Position numbers and translations under genes: made by a program
In this document: in pieces, positions 41,461-51,081 of the stretch
How positions within the stretch are numbered: the stretch's first letter is position 1
How the letters are laid out: every line of letters starts with the position of its first letter
Origin: Embleya scabrispora
GTDB taxonomy: Bacteria; Actinomycetota; Actinomycetes; Streptomycetales; Streptomycetaceae
DNA length: 64,000 bases
Assembly: GCF_002024165.1 (NCBI RefSeq)
Contig: NZ_MWQN01000003.1
Coordinates: 930,001 to 994,000, forward strand
Direction: 5' to 3'
Notes under the pieces: generated by a model
What the model saw: only the letters and a program-made list of their open reading frames with translations
Told to the model about the DNA's origin: nothing
Database searches by the model: none

Positions 41461-41644
41461 CCTTCTTGTAACCCCGGGGTTCCTGCGTGCCGGTGTAGGT
41501 GCCGGAGTTCACGGCGTGGATCAGCAGCTTCCCGCCCGCGGTGACGTTGACGCACAGGTCGGGGTCGTAGTGGTGACGGGGCAACACGGGCGCTCCACCC
41601 ATGGGAACCGGGGCCCTGCGGCCGAGGATCAAGGGACCGGTCAT
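41453..41644 (-). CDS. tgmA: Graspetide precursor peptide (TgmA-like)
   Basis: A 63-residue peptide. The leader MTGPLILGRRAPVPMGGAPV ends in LPRHHYDPDLCVNV, close to the Y-D-P-x-x-Q/C-x-x-V recognition motif of ATP-grasp targets. The core (about 40-63) holds Ser/Thr donors in NSGTYTGTQE and acidic acceptors in E and the terminal DD, plus KK. ATG at 41644 with AGGAGAGG upstream. Stop overlaps tgmB. The core is short with few acceptors, so at most a few rings can form. Confidence 0.78.
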   Translation of the reverse strand: MTGPLILGRRAPVPMGGAPVLPRHHYDPDLCVNVTAGGKLLIHAVNSGTYTGTQEPRGYKKDD

Positions 41645-41884
41645 GGCCTCTCCTGACTGTGAATGTGGCGACGACCCGAAACGGTGCGTCATGTTCATCA
41701 ACGCTGAGACTGCCCCGATCAGTTGCACTCACGACCAAAGAAGCCAACCGGGTTCCCCCTTCCACCCCACACCGACGCGACCCCACTCCAGCCATTTGCC
41801 CACAATGCCCGAATCGAGTACGCACCCGGTGAACCGTCGCGGGTGACAGGAACTGTTCCATAACGTCCCGTAACCGCCCCGAGG

Positions 41885-41929
41885 CCGCCTTCCCCCGGGG
41901 TCGGCGCAGCCGGGGGCGGGGGAAGGCGG
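41885..41929 (-). terminator. Terminator after phospholipase C
   Basis: CCGCCTTCCCCC pairs perfectly with GGGGGAAGGCGG (12 bp) six bases after the phospholipase stop on the minus strand; the 21-base loop is GC-rich. Confidence 0.75.
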
Positions 41930-41934
41930 GTCGG

Positions 41935-43941
41935 TCAGTCGCGGTCGGAGGGGTGGACCGTGCCGGCGTAGCGGCGGGCGAAGCCGTCGGGAGCGGTGAT
42001 CGTGATGTCGTAGCGGCCGTGTTCGTCGGTGGGCCAGGAAACGGAGTCGTGGGCGCGCGGGCCGATCCAGTGGTCGCGCGCGGTGCCGCCGAAGTCGTTC
42101 GGCGTGAGAGTGAAGCGCACTTCCGTGTCGCCGTCGTTGCCCAACCGCAGGTCGAGCCGCGCCGATTCCGGCCGGTGTCCGCGCAGCGTGGCCCGGACCG
42201 ACGGCACCGCGATGTCGCGCTGCGGCTCGCGCACCACGGTGCCGGCGAAGCGGCGCACAAAGCCGTCCGCCCCGTGCACGCTGAAGTCGTACGCGCCGTC
42301 CGTACCCGCCGCCTCCCATACGTACGTCGCGCTCTTGCCCGCCGCCACGGTGAACGGCGTACCGGCGAACGGCAGCGCGATGTTCGGGAACACGGTGAAG
42401 TGGTAGCCCACCGTGCCCTCGTTGACCAGCGTGCACACCACCCGACCGGTGCCCCGGTCCACGGTCGCGTCCGCCCACGGCCGGTACGGCAGCGGCAGAT
42501 GCGGCCGGTAGCCCGGTTCCTGGACCGGTACCTGCTGGGCGCCGGGCTCGGGCAGCCGCACACCGGGCAGCGCCTTGGCCGCGTCCGCCTTGGCGATCAA
42601 CTCGTTCGTGTCCGGCAGCGCCGGGATCGTGAAGTCGGGCCTGGCGAAGTCGAAACACGAGGTCAGGTCGCCGCAGACGGTGCGCCGCCACGCGGATATG
42701 TTGGGCTCCGCGACCCCCGTCACCGTCTCCAGGAAGCGCAGCACCGACGTGTGGTCGGCCACCTGCGAGTTCACCCGCCCGCCCCGGCTCCACGGCGAGA
42801 CCACCCACAGCGGCACCCGCGATCCGAGCCCGATCGGCCGCCCGCCGACGAACTCCTCGGGCGTGCCGGGCTCCGGCATCGGCGGCACCACGTGGTCGAA
42901 GTAGCCGTCGTTCTCGTCGTACATCAGCAGGAACACGGTGTGCTTCCACACCTCGGGGTTGGCGAACATCGAGCGCAGCGCGGTGTTCACCCAGTGCGCC
43001 CCGTAGTTCGGCCCGGCGTCGGGGTGTTCGCTGAACAGATACGGCGCGACCAGCCAGGAAACCGTGGGCAGCGTACCGTCCTTGCAGTGCGTGTCGAACG
43101 CGCTCAGGTCCCACTTGGTCATCGCGTTCACATACCGCGGGTCGTCCTCGGCGAACGCGTGGAACTGCTTGAAGTACGACAGTCCGTTGTCGTCGTAGTC
43201 GCCGTAGCGCTCGTCCTTGCTCGGGTTGTGGTACACCCGCCAGCTCACCCCGGCGGCGGACAACCGCTCGGCGTAGGTGGTCCAGTCGGCGACCGGGTTG
43301 TCCGTCACGGGGGTGTTGTCGATCCACGGCCCCGTGGTGCCGTCCCGACCTGGTCCCGCCGTGCCGGACCACAGGTAGAGCCGGTTGGGGTCGGTGGGCC
43401 CGTTGAGCGAGGTGAAGTACGCGTCGCAGACGGTGAACGCGTCGGCGAGGGCGTACTGGTACGGGATGTCCTCCCGGGTGAAGTAGCCCATCGACCGCTC
43501 GCCCTTGGCCGCCACCCAGCGGTTCTGTGCGCCGTTGTTGACCGCGGTGTGCCCGGTGGTCCAGTCGTGCGGGAGGCCGCCGGCGTTCTGCGCGTTGTAC
43601 CTGGTGGAGTCCATCCGATACGGCAGCAGATAGCCGCCGTCGGTGCGGCCCGGGTGCGGCTGGCGGAACACGTCGCCGCCGCCCGGCAGGACCAGCCCCT
43701 GCCGGTCGGCGAAACCCCGGACGCCCGCGAGGGCGCCGAAGTAGTGGTCGAAGCTGCGGTTCTCCTGCATCAGGATCACCACGTGGCGCACGTCCTCGAT
43801 GCTGCCCGGCGCGGGCCGGCGGGCGGCGTCCACGGCCGGATCCGGATCCGCCTGCGCGGGCGTCGCGGTGAGACCCACCGCGCCGGCCGCGCCGACGGCC
43901 GCGGAGGCCCCCACGAAGGAGCGGCGGCTGAACTCGGTCAT
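41935..43941 (-). CDS. Secreted phosphocholine-type phospholipase C
   Basis: A 668-residue phosphoesterase family (acid-phosphatase-fold, PlcH/PlcN) enzyme. The N-terminus has a Tat signal (SRRSFVGASAAVGAAGAVGL, cleavage near TPAQA). The catalytic head has VVILMQENRSFDHYFGALAG with Asn/Arg/Ser, LNGPTDPNRLYLWSG and FLLMYDENDGYFDHVVPP. Two C-terminal DUF756-like beta domains (about 475-660) repeat the pattern FVRRFAGTVV / FARRYAGTVH. ATG 43941. It cleaves phosphatidylcholine or sphingomyelin outside the cell, a source of phosphate and choline. Confidence 0.94.
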   Translation of the reverse strand: MTEFSRRSFVGASAAVGAAGAVGLTATPAQADPDPAVDAARRPAPGSIEDVRHVVILMQENRSFDHYFGALAGVRGFADRQGLVLPGGGDVFRQPHPGRTDGGYLLPYRMDSTRYNAQNAGGLPHDWTTGHTAVNNGAQNRWVAAKGERSMGYFTREDIPYQYALADAFTVCDAYFTSLNGPTDPNRLYLWSGTAGPGRDGTTGPWIDNTPVTDNPVADWTTYAERLSAAGVSWRVYHNPSKDERYGDYDDNGLSYFKQFHAFAEDDPRYVNAMTKWDLSAFDTHCKDGTLPTVSWLVAPYLFSEHPDAGPNYGAHWVNTALRSMFANPEVWKHTVFLLMYDENDGYFDHVVPPMPEPGTPEEFVGGRPIGLGSRVPLWVVSPWSRGGRVNSQVADHTSVLRFLETVTGVAEPNISAWRRTVCGDLTSCFDFARPDFTIPALPDTNELIAKADAAKALPGVRLPEPGAQQVPVQEPGYRPHLPLPYRPWADATVDRGTGRVVCTLVNEGTVGYHFTVFPNIALPFAGTPFTVAAGKSATYVWEAAGTDGAYDFSVHGADGFVRRFAGTVVREPQRDIAVPSVRATLRGHRPESARLDLRLGNDGDTEVRFTLTPNDFGGTARDHWIGPRAHDSVSWPTDEHGRYDITITAPDGFARRYAGTVHPSDRD

Positions 43942-43979
43942 GGCGAAGCGACCTTTCGGGAAAGGGGATTGACGGGCAG

Positions 43980-45416
43980 TCAGGCGCGGACGCCGAAGGT
44001 GGCCACGGCGGCGGCATGGTCGCTGGGCCAGCCGTTCGCGGCGGTGTCCGGGATCGGCTTGGGCCAGCCGGTGACCAGGATGTGCGCCTCGTCGGCGGAC
44101 AGCGGCCCGGCCGTATACAGCGCGTCGATCCGGTCCTGGGGCTGGGCCGGGTCCACCGGCGACCAGGTGTTGCCGGGCTCGCGGACCGGGTCGCGGTGCG
44201 CGGCCCGGAAGACGTCGACGAGGCGGGCCTGGTCGAGCAGTTGGGTGACCGGCCAGCGCACCGGGCCCGTCGTGCCGTGGCTGCCGGCGGTCCGTACGGT
44301 CCAGTCCAGGTGCGAGGGCGAGGACAGCGCGGCGGCGAGCAGCACCGGGACGTCCCGGGACGCGCCCAGGTCCGGGGCCATCGCGGTGACCAGGTTCTGC
44401 GCCTGCCGGTAGCGCAGGCTCGCCCACTCGGCCGCCTCCGCCTGCGCCGGGGTGCGCCCTCGCCGGATTCCGAGCGGCCCGTAATCGCCCTCGTCCAGGC
44501 GCGCGTTCCACACCCGCACGGGACGCACGCCCGGCGCCCGCACCGTGGCGGCGATCGCGGGTAGATCACGATCCTCGGGCCGCGCGTCGGCGAGCGGATA
44601 CCGGCTGATCAGCGCGAGCCCTCCCGGGTCCTCGTACACCGCCCACCCGAGCGCTTCGGCCAGCGAAGTGCCCAGTGTGCCGCCGGTGTCCTGGAGCGCG
44701 AGCACATCCAGCCCCTGGGTGAGCACGAGCCGGAGCAGCTTGGTGAGCACGCCGTCCACGTGCCGACCCGCGTCCCAGGCGTCGAGGGTGGCCACCTTCA
44801 TCACGATGCCGCGCGGGTTGCGCCGCACCGGCACCTGGACGGTGAGCTGCGACGTGGCGCCGGTCGCGCCGTCGCGGCCCTCGACGGTCAGTACGCCGGG
44901 ATGGTGTGTGCCGGCGCGCGGAGCCTTGGCGGTGACGGTGCCGTCGGCGCCGACGCTCAGCCAGTCGTCGCCGGCGCGGGCCCGGAACGTGACGCCCCGG
45001 CCGTTCTGCTGCCCGTCGGCCGCGGTCCACAGGCCGGCCAACCGCACCACGGCCGCCTCCCCCGCCGCGACCGCCGAGGTGGTGAGGGTGTCGACCGCGA
45101 ACCGGGGCCGCGGCGGCACCGGCCGGGCCGCGAAGCCGAACGGCGCGCTCCGCGCGAGGATCGCGTAGCCGTCCTTGGCCAACAGATAGGCGGTGTACGG
45201 CCCGTCTGTGAGCCCCTGGGTCTCCAGGGTCGCCTCGCCCTCGGCGGTGGTGACGTACTTCCAGACCAGCGAACCCCCGTTGCCCGGCACTCGGGTGCCG
45301 TCGTACACCCCGACCCAGTTCTTCGGGTGCGGCGCGTCGGTGGCGAAGCGGAAGGTCAGTTGATCACCCTCTTTCGGCGCGGTGGGGCGCACAAGGGTGA
45401 GCGAGCTCCCAGACAT
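43980..45416 (-). CDS. Endonuclease/exonuclease/phosphatase-fold protein with Ig-like domain
   Basis: A 478-residue protein. Residues 1-95 are an Ig-like domain (LVRPTAPKEGDQLTFRFATD, then DGPYTAYLLAKDGY) similar to those in phosphodiesterase-like proteins. A cadherin/Ig-like middle (100-210) follows, then an EEP fold (about 215-475) with VMKVATLDAWD, DVLALQDTG (Glu to Gln at the usual metal-binding E), and a final GWPSDHAAAVATF catalytic His. The Glu-to-Gln change may weaken catalysis. ATG 45416. 38 bases upstream of the phospholipase gene, so one transcript. No signal peptide is evident. Confidence 0.8.
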   Translation of the reverse strand: MSGSSLTLVRPTAPKEGDQLTFRFATDAPHPKNWVGVYDGTRVPGNGGSLVWKYVTTAEGEATLETQGLTDGPYTAYLLAKDGYAILARSAPFGFAARPVPPRPRFAVDTLTTSAVAAGEAAVVRLAGLWTAADGQQNGRGVTFRARAGDDWLSVGADGTVTAKAPRAGTHHPGVLTVEGRDGATGATSQLTVQVPVRRNPRGIVMKVATLDAWDAGRHVDGVLTKLLRLVLTQGLDVLALQDTGGTLGTSLAEALGWAVYEDPGGLALISRYPLADARPEDRDLPAIAATVRAPGVRPVRVWNARLDEGDYGPLGIRRGRTPAQAEAAEWASLRYRQAQNLVTAMAPDLGASRDVPVLLAAALSSPSHLDWTVRTAGSHGTTGPVRWPVTQLLDQARLVDVFRAAHRDPVREPGNTWSPVDPAQPQDRIDALYTAGPLSADEAHILVTGWPKPIPDTAANGWPSDHAAAVATFGVRA

Positions 45417-46202
45417 GTCGTCGATTCCTTTCCGGTGCGGGGAGGTGGCAGTGGTACGAGGGGCATCCGGGTGGTGCGGCACACCGACTCGGGGAGACTC
45501 AGCCGAGAACGTTCCGGCAGGCGGCGCCGCGTAGGACCACCACTCGGCAATCGCACGCCATGCCCGACCCGCGCCCGAGCGCGACCGCGCGACCGGCGGG
45601 GACCGGTATGTCGCGGCCACGAGCGGTGGGCACGGAAGTACTCCAGGCAGAAGTCGAGTTGGCCAAACGGTTCGGCTCAGTAGGCCGGCGAGCGATGTCC
45701 GGCACATGAACACCCGCGCACACCCGAACGAGCTTCACGGGAAGACCCGGCGCACCCCGAGAACCGCCCGAAGCCACGCCCGGCGGCGGGGCGCCGGTCA
45801 CCGCCCGCCACCGAGGGCCACGCGGCGTGAATCCGTGATCGGGGAGGAGGAGGCCGACACGGCAAGCGGCGGCACAATTCGGCACATTTTTGCCCGATAG
45901 ATTCCGAATGTTCGTACCGGCGCCAGGTGGAGAGTTAAATAGATGGGGTCACCCCACGCGCGTCGAAGACCCGAGGAGGCGCGCGCATACCGACGCGCAT
46001 CCGCACGCACCCGCGCCGTGAGCGGGAGCCCCCGGAGGCGACGGCCCCGGGGTTTTCGCGACCCCGGGCGCACCGTTCCCACCGGGACGCCGCGTGCGCC
46101 GACCGGGCCGAGCGGACGCTCACCGGCACCCGCACCCCATGCCGGTCGGCGGCCGGCGGCCCCGAGCACCGCAGACCGATAGGAAAAGAAGGTCCGATAC
46201 AC
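45417..46202. other. 786-base intergenic region between phospholipase operon and DUF2267 gene
   Basis: Short open frames exist on both strands but none has coding-like composition plus a ribosome site. The most A/T-rich part (45866-45950) holds GGCACAATTCGGCACATTTTTGCC-like direct repeats of CGGCACA and TTAAATAG, and is the best promoter zone, probably divergent. A hairpin lies at 46046-46068. Confidence 0.55.
46046..46068. terminator. Hairpin in the DUF2267 leader
   Basis: CCCGGGG pairs with CCCCGGG around a 9-base T-containing loop, about 135 bases before the DUF2267 gene. Could end a short upstream transcript or act in the leader. Confidence 0.4.
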
Positions 46203-46610
46203 ATGCCGATGCGATGGGAACCATTCCTCGCGGCAGTCCGGGAACGGGGCGAATACTCCTCCCCCGAAGAAGCCGAACGCGCCATCCGTGTCGTACTCGC
46301 CCTCCTGGGCGCCCACCTGGTCGGCGGCGAACGTGCCGAACTGGCCCCGCGGTTGCCGGAGACCTGCGCGCTGGTACTGCTCAACCCGCTCCCCGCGCAC
46401 GAACCCCTGAGCGCGGAACGCTTCGTCCGCGCGACCGGCGCCTGGATCGACGGCGCCACCGACGAGACCGCGAAGTGGGATGTCGGGGCAGTGCTGAGCG
46501 TGGTGGCCGACGCCGCCGGCGAAGACCTGATGAACCGTGTGCTCCTACAACTCCCACCGGGCTACGACCTGCTCTTCGGCCGCCCTCGACCGGGCCGACC
46601 GCTCGAATGA
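46203..46610 (+). CDS. DUF2267 domain protein
   Basis: A 135-residue protein: MRWEPFLAAVRERGEYSSPEEAERAIRVVL, then LPETCALVLLNPLP and EDLMNRVLLQLPPGYDLLFG. This helical pattern is DUF2267, a family of paired helical bundles common near stress genes. ATG at 46203, with AGAAGG about 11 bases before; the ATG two codons later is equally possible. Function unknown. Confidence 0.83.
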   Translation: MPMRWEPFLAAVRERGEYSSPEEAERAIRVVLALLGAHLVGGERAELAPRLPETCALVLLNPLPAHEPLSAERFVRATGAWIDGATDETAKWDVGAVLSVVADAAGEDLMNRVLLQLPPGYDLLFGRPRPGRPLE

Positions 46611-46815
46611 CCCACGGTGTGGACCAAGGCAAACGGACCGCGGTCCACCAAGCCGACCGGACCACGGTCCGAATGCCGTACCACCGCCCCGGCACCGGCT
46701 TCCATGGCTACCATCCCCATGAAGCCGACCCTCACCCGCAGCCCACCCGCACCCGAATCGCGACCGTCCCGAAATTCCGGTGCGCCATCTCCGCCGAATC
46801 GCCAGACTCGGCCCC

Positions 46816-47226
46816 ATGACCGCCGCCATCACGCGCATCAATCCCGACGAGCTCCACCCGACGCCCGGCTATCACCACATCACGGTCGTGGAGGCCGGAC
46901 GGACGGCGTTCCTGGCCGGCCAATGCCCACTCGACCGGTCCGGCTCACTGGTGGGTCCGGCCGACCTGGACGCGCAGATCGACCAGGTGGTCGCGAACGC
47001 GCTCGTCGCCCTGGCGGCGGTAAACGCCCGGCCCGAGCACGTGGTTCGCTCCGTCGTCTACGTGGTCAGCGCCGACCGAACGGACCTCTCCGCCGCCTGG
47101 GCCGCCCTCACTCGCTCCCCTCTCGGACCCGCCTTCACCACGGCCTGCACTCTCCTCGGCGTCGCCCAACTCGGCTTTCCGGGCCAACTGGTCGAGGTCG
47201 ACCTGACAGCGGCCCTGCCCACCTGA
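46816..47226 (+). CDS. RidA/YjgF-family protein
   Basis: A 136-residue RidA-like protein with AFLAGQCPLDRSGSLVG, ALVALAAVNARPEHVVRSVV and QLGFPGQLVEVDLTAAL. Canonical RidA keeps an Arg near the C-terminal strand (R105 in E. coli), here replaced by a region without it (TTACTLLGVAQLG), so imine deaminase activity is doubtful; it belongs to a non-RidA subgroup. ATG 46816; an in-frame GTG 36 bases upstream is possible. Confidence 0.85.
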   Translation: MTAAITRINPDELHPTPGYHHITVVEAGRTAFLAGQCPLDRSGSLVGPADLDAQIDQVVANALVALAAVNARPEHVVRSVVYVVSADRTDLSAAWAALTRSPLGPAFTTACTLLGVAQLGFPGQLVEVDLTAALPT

Positions 47227-47312
47227 CCACTCCCGACGACACGGGCGAGTCGCTCGGCGAAAGCCGGCCGGCAACGGGGGCAGGAGCCACTCGGACAAAC
47301 CCCGCACCACCC

Positions 47313-48752
47313 TCATCCCACCGGCGGCGGCCACGTCGCCTGGCGGGGCCACGGTGCGGCCTCCTCCAACTGCGCGGCCATCCGCAGCAGTTGCGCCTCG
47401 GCGCCGAGGCGCCCGGTGAGCTGGATCGCCACCGGCAATCCGGCCTCGTCGAAGCCCGCCGGCACACTCGCCGACGGCAGTCCGGTCACGTTGAACACCG
47501 AGGTGAACCAGGTCATCTTCGCGGCGTGCGCGTACATGCTCGCCGGGTCGCTCGTGTCCAGCACGCCGAGTTCGGGCACCGGTACGCCCAGCGTCGGGCT
47601 CAGCCACACGTCGTACGACTCGAAGAACGGCGCCACCTCGCGACCGATCCGCACCACGGTCTGCAGCGCCCGCGACAGGTCCGCCCCTCGCATCGCCGCC
47701 GTCCGTTCGTGGATCACCCGGGTGAACGGCTCGATGTCGTCCTCTCGCAACTCCCGGCCCAGTTCGGCCAAGCGGTCCTCGATCTGGGCGTGCGTCGCCG
47801 CCGACATCACCTGTCCGAGTGCCTGCCCCGTGGCGGGTCCGTCCCACACCGGCGCGGCCTCCTCGACCCGGTGGCCCAGTTCGGCGAGCAGCGCGGCCGT
47901 GCGCTCCACCGCGCGCACCGCCGCCGGGTGCGCGGCGATCCCGTCCACGTTGGCCGTCGCGAACCCCACCCGCAGCCGGGTGGGCGCGGCGTCGAGCGCG
48001 GCCAGGAACGATCCGGCGGCCGGCGCCGGCAGGGCCGCGTACGGGTCGCCCGGCAGCGGCCCGGCGACCACGTCGAGCAGCGCGGCCGAGTCGCGGACCG
48101 TCCGGGTAACCGCGTGCGCGATCGACAGCGGATAGGCCAGTGCGGACAGCCCCTGGTCATCGGGCACCCGGCCCCGCGACGGTTTGAGCCCGAACAGCCC
48201 GCAGCAGGCCGCCGGGATCCGGATCGAGCCGCCGCCGTCGTTGGCGTGCGCGGCCGGCAGCATGCCCCCGGCCACGGCGGCGGCCGAACCGCCGGAGGAG
48301 CCCCCGGTGGAGTGCGTGGTCCGCCAGGGGTTGTACGAGGGGCCGTGCAGGAGCGGTTCGGTACTGGCGTTCTTGCCGAACTCGGGGCTGTTCGTCTTGC
48401 CGACCACGACCAGCCCGGCCCGCCGGTAGCGCGTGGTCAGCGCACCGTCCCGCGCCGCGACCGCGTCGGCGAACAGCCGGGAGCCCTGGCTGCTCACCAT
48501 GCCGGCCACGTCGCAGCCGAGGTCCTTCACCGCGAACGGCACCCCTCGCAGCGGACCGTCGGGCAACTCCCCCGCCGCCTCCGCCCGGGCCGCCTCGACA
48601 CGTGTCGCCACGAACGCGCGCAGTGTGGGATCACGCTCCTCGATCCGCCACGACACCGCGTCGAGCAGTTCCGCCGGCGAGACCTCCCGCCGCCGAACGA
48701 GGTCGGCCAGCCCCACCGCGTCGTGGTCGTCCAGCAACTCACCGGTGTCCAT
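47313..48752 (-). CDS. Amidase (amidase-signature family)
   Basis: A 479-residue AS-family amidase. Catalytic Lys in [15 protein letters not shown] (about residue 76) and Ser-cisSer in [19 protein letters not shown] (about 150-165), then [20 protein letters not shown]. Hydrolyses an amide of unknown structure in the cytoplasm. ATG at 48752 has GAGG nine bases upstream; a GTG nine bases earlier would abut the GAGG. Single gene with its own regulatory palindrome upstream. Confidence 0.92.
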   Translation of the reverse strand: MDTGELLDDHDAVGLADLVRRREVSPAELLDAVSWRIEERDPTLRAFVATRVEAARAEAAGELPDGPLRGVPFAVKDLGCDVAGMVSSQGSRLFADAVAARDGALTTRYRRAGLVVVGKTNSPEFGKNASTEPLLHGPSYNPWRTTHSTGGSSGGSAAAVAGGMLPAAHANDGGGSIRIPAACCGLFGLKPSRGRVPDDQGLSALAYPLSIAHAVTRTVRDSAALLDVVAGPLPGDPYAALPAPAAGSFLAALDAAPTRLRVGFATANVDGIAAHPAAVRAVERTAALLAELGHRVEEAAPVWDGPATGQALGQVMSAATHAQIEDRLAELGRELREDDIEPFTRVIHERTAAMRGADLSRALQTVVRIGREVAPFFESYDVWLSPTLGVPVPELGVLDTSDPASMYAHAAKMTWFTSVFNVTGLPSASVPAGFDEAGLPVAIQLTGRLGAEAQLLRMAAQLEEAAPWPRQATWPPPVG

Positions 48753-49229
48753 CGCGTGCACCCTCGCTTCGCTTGACTCGATCCATCAACTGCATGATGC
48801 AATCAAGCAATCCGGAATACAACAGCCTCCACAACGAAGCCGCCCGGCAACGAAGCCGGCAACCGCGAGAGGCAGCCGACCCGGGGGCAGCGGACGTGCG
48901 GGTGGTGGTTGCCGTCGGGGCGATCGTGGGGTGGCTTCTCCTGCGCTTCGCTCCGCCGGGAGCGGAAGGCGCCCGGCGCCGCCGCTGCGGTGGTGCCTGG
49001 TGCCTTCCGGCTGCGCCGCGCTCCGCCGGTGGCGGAGAGTGCGGTTCCGCCGCGCTTCACGCCGCCCGGATCGGGCCCGGGACGTGTCGCGTCGCGGGCC
49101 GCCGGGCGCGGCGAGCGGCGGACGGCTGACGCCGGCCTGCCGGATGCGTCGGGATTCGTGGTTTGGGGAACGTGTTACACCCGTCGTCGGTTGAAGTGCC
49201 TGAAGGACGACACGAGGAGAGTGTGATCG
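48753..49229. other. Divergent region between amidase and metallo-hydrolase genes
   Basis: 477 bases without a gene. Next to the amidase is a palindrome (48791-48801) in A/T-richer DNA. The middle has several GC-rich inverted repeats, e.g. CTTCGCTCC/GGAGCGGAAG near 48946-48967, likely structured RNA or terminator-like. A leader for the metallo-hydrolase gene follows. Confidence 0.55.
48791..48801. promoter_or_regulatory. Palindrome TGCAT-G-ATGCA upstream of amidase
   Basis: An 11-base inverted repeat with one central base, 39 bases upstream of the amidase start, in the position of a repressor site. No regulator gene is adjacent. Confidence 0.4.
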
Positions 49230-50363
49230 ATGGCGGGATTCCGATCGGCGGGCCGACTGGTCGCGGGTGGGCTGGCGTTGGCCGCCGCCGGCTGGGCGTT
49301 GCGGGACGTCCCGGCGGAGCTCGGCGGCAAGGCCGACGGCGAACGCCTGGCCCGCATGCGGCGCTCACCGCAGTTCCGCGACGGCGCGTTCCACAACCCC
49401 GTACCCGCCGACCTGGTCGCGGCCGGCAGCGCGCCCGGCCTGATCGCGGCCCTGCTGCGCGACCGTCACCTGCGCCGACCCGCCGCGCCCGTGCCCCTGG
49501 TCGCCGCCCCGACCGTGCCACAGTCCCCGCACGGGGTGAGCGCCGTCTGGTACGGCCACGCGACCACCCTGGTCGAGATCGAGGGCCGCCGGGTGCTCTT
49601 CGACCCGGTGTGGAGCGACCGGGTCTCCCCGTCGCAGCTCGTCGGCCCGCGCCGGATGCATCCGCTGCCGGTCCCGCTCGCCACCCTGCCCACCGTGGAC
49701 GCGGTGGTCATCTCGCACGACCACTACGACCACCTCGACCGCGCCACCGTACGCGCGCTCACCGCGACCCAGACCGCGCCCTTCCTCGTCCCGCTCGGTA
49801 TCGGCGCCCACCTGGAGCGCTGGAACGTCCCCGCCGACCGCATCATCGAACTCGACTGGGAGGAGGACGCCACGGTCGCCGGTCTGCGCTTCACCGCCAC
49901 CGCGGCCCGCCACTTCTCCGGCCGCACCCTGCGCCGCAACGACACGCTGTGGGGCTCGTGGGTGGTCGCGGGCGCCGAGCGCCGGGTGTTCTACGCCGGC
50001 GACTCCGGCTACTTCGACGGCTACGCCCGGATCGGCGCCGCGCACGGCCCCTTCGATCTGACCCTGATGCCGATCGGCGCGTACAGCCCGAGCTGGCCCG
50101 ACATCCACATGAACCCCGAGGAGGCCGTCACCGCCCACCTGGACCTGGGCGGCAGGGTGCTCCTCCCGGTGCACTGGGCGACCTTCGACCTCGCCCTGCA
50201 CCCGTGGGCCGAACCGGTCGACCGGCTGTGGCAGGAGGCCAAGGCCAAGGACGTACGGCTGGCCATCCCCCGCCCCGGGGACCGGGTCGACACCGACGAC
50301 GCCGCCCAGGTCAGTCCGTGGTGGGAACTCTCCCCCGGCCCGGCACCCGCCCGGACCCGCTGA
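49230..50363 (+). CDS. Metallo-beta-lactamase-fold hydrolase (NAPE-PLD/UlaG-like)
   Basis: A 377-residue protein with an N-terminal hydrophobic stretch (residues 5-25), then the MBL fold: SAVWYGHATTLVEIEGRRVLFDPV, zinc motif ISHDHYDHLD (H-x-H-x-D-H), ARHFSGR, and YAGDSGYFDGYARIG. The order and the inserted segments are like bacterial relatives of N-acyl-phosphatidylethanolamine phospholipase D. Possibly membrane-associated through its N-terminus. ATG 49230 with GAGGAG upstream. Substrate unknown. Confidence 0.9.
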   Translation: MAGFRSAGRLVAGGLALAAAGWALRDVPAELGGKADGERLARMRRSPQFRDGAFHNPVPADLVAAGSAPGLIAALLRDRHLRRPAAPVPLVAAPTVPQSPHGVSAVWYGHATTLVEIEGRRVLFDPVWSDRVSPSQLVGPRRMHPLPVPLATLPTVDAVVISHDHYDHLDRATVRALTATQTAPFLVPLGIGAHLERWNVPADRIIELDWEEDATVAGLRFTATAARHFSGRTLRRNDTLWGSWVVAGAERRVFYAGDSGYFDGYARIGAAHGPFDLTLMPIGAYSPSWPDIHMNPEEAVTAHLDLGGRVLLPVHWATFDLALHPWAEPVDRLWQEAKAKDVRLAIPRPGDRVDTDDAAQVSPWWELSPGPAPARTR

Positions 50364-50400
50364 CCCGAGCCACCGCCGGACAGGGCCTAGGCTCACGGCC

Positions 50401-51081
50401 ATGCGTGTGCTCGTGGTGGAGGACGATCCGGAACTGAGCCGGGCCGTGGTGTCCGGATTGCAGACGGTCGGGTTCGCGGTGGACGCGGCCGGACGCATCG
50501 CCGACGCCGACCTCAAGGCCGCGGTCAACACCTACGACTGTCTGGTCGTCGACCGCGGCCTGCCCGACGGCGACGGCCTGGATCTGGTCCGCCGGCTGCG
50601 TGCGGCGGGGGCGCGTACCCCGGTGCTGATGCTGACCGCGATGGACGCCGTGCCCGACCGGCTCGCGGGCTTCGACGGCGGCGCCGACGACTACCTCGTC
50701 AAGCCCTTCGTCTTCGAGGAACTGGCCGCCCGGGTGAGGGCGTTGTGCCGCCGCGCCGAGCAGCCCCGGCCGCCGGTCTCGGTGGTCGGCGACGTCGAGA
50801 TCGACACCGCCCGCCGCCGGGTGCGCCGGGCCGGGGTGCTGCTCACGCTGACCGTGAAGGAGTTCGCGGTCCTGGAACTGCTGACCGCCCGCGCCGGACG
50901 GGTGGTGCCGCGCGCCGACCTGATCGAATGCTGCTGGGACGAGATGGCCGAGCCGATGTCCAACGTCGTGGACGCGGTGATCGCCCAACTGCGCCGCAAA
51001 CTCGGCCCGCCGGCCCTGATCCGGACGGTGCGCGGCGTCGGCTTCGTGATCGGCGCGGACGAAGCGGCCGGCACCCCGTGA
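50401..51081 (+). CDS. OmpR-family response regulator
   Basis: A 226-residue regulator. Receiver domain with VLVVEDDPELSRA, phospho-Asp in CLVVDRGLPDGDGLDL (about residue 45-60) and Lys in DDYLVKPFVFEELAARV. Winged helix (about 125-220) with LTVKEFAVLELLTARAGRVV and NVVDAVIAQLRRKLGPP. ATG at 50401. Its stop overlaps the kinase start (GTGA), so the pair is one operon. Direct TCA(C/T)GAA repeats downstream may be a target. Confidence 0.94.
   Translation: MRVLVVEDDPELSRAVVSGLQTVGFAVDAAGRIADADLKAAVNTYDCLVVDRGLPDGDGLDLVRRLRAAGARTPVLMLTAMDAVPDRLAGFDGGADDYLVKPFVFEELAARVRALCRRAEQPRPPVSVVGDVEIDTARRRVRRAGVLLTLTVKEFAVLELLTARAGRVVPRADLIECCWDEMAEPMSNVVDAVIAQLRRKLGPPALIRTVRGVGFVIGADEAAGTP

Noticed and set aside
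45499..45885. Minus-strand 128-residue frame upstream of the EEP gene
   Set aside because: Third-position GC is low for this genome, it contains no known motif and no ribosome site; treated as intergenic.
45706..45900. Plus-strand 64-residue basic frame
   Set aside because: Arg/His/Pro-rich, no ribosome site, and it overlaps other open frames; no support as a gene.
48940..49060. GC-rich inverted repeats as a mobile element or CRISPR
   Set aside because: The repeats are short, irregular and not spaced like CRISPR; there is no transposase and no target duplication.
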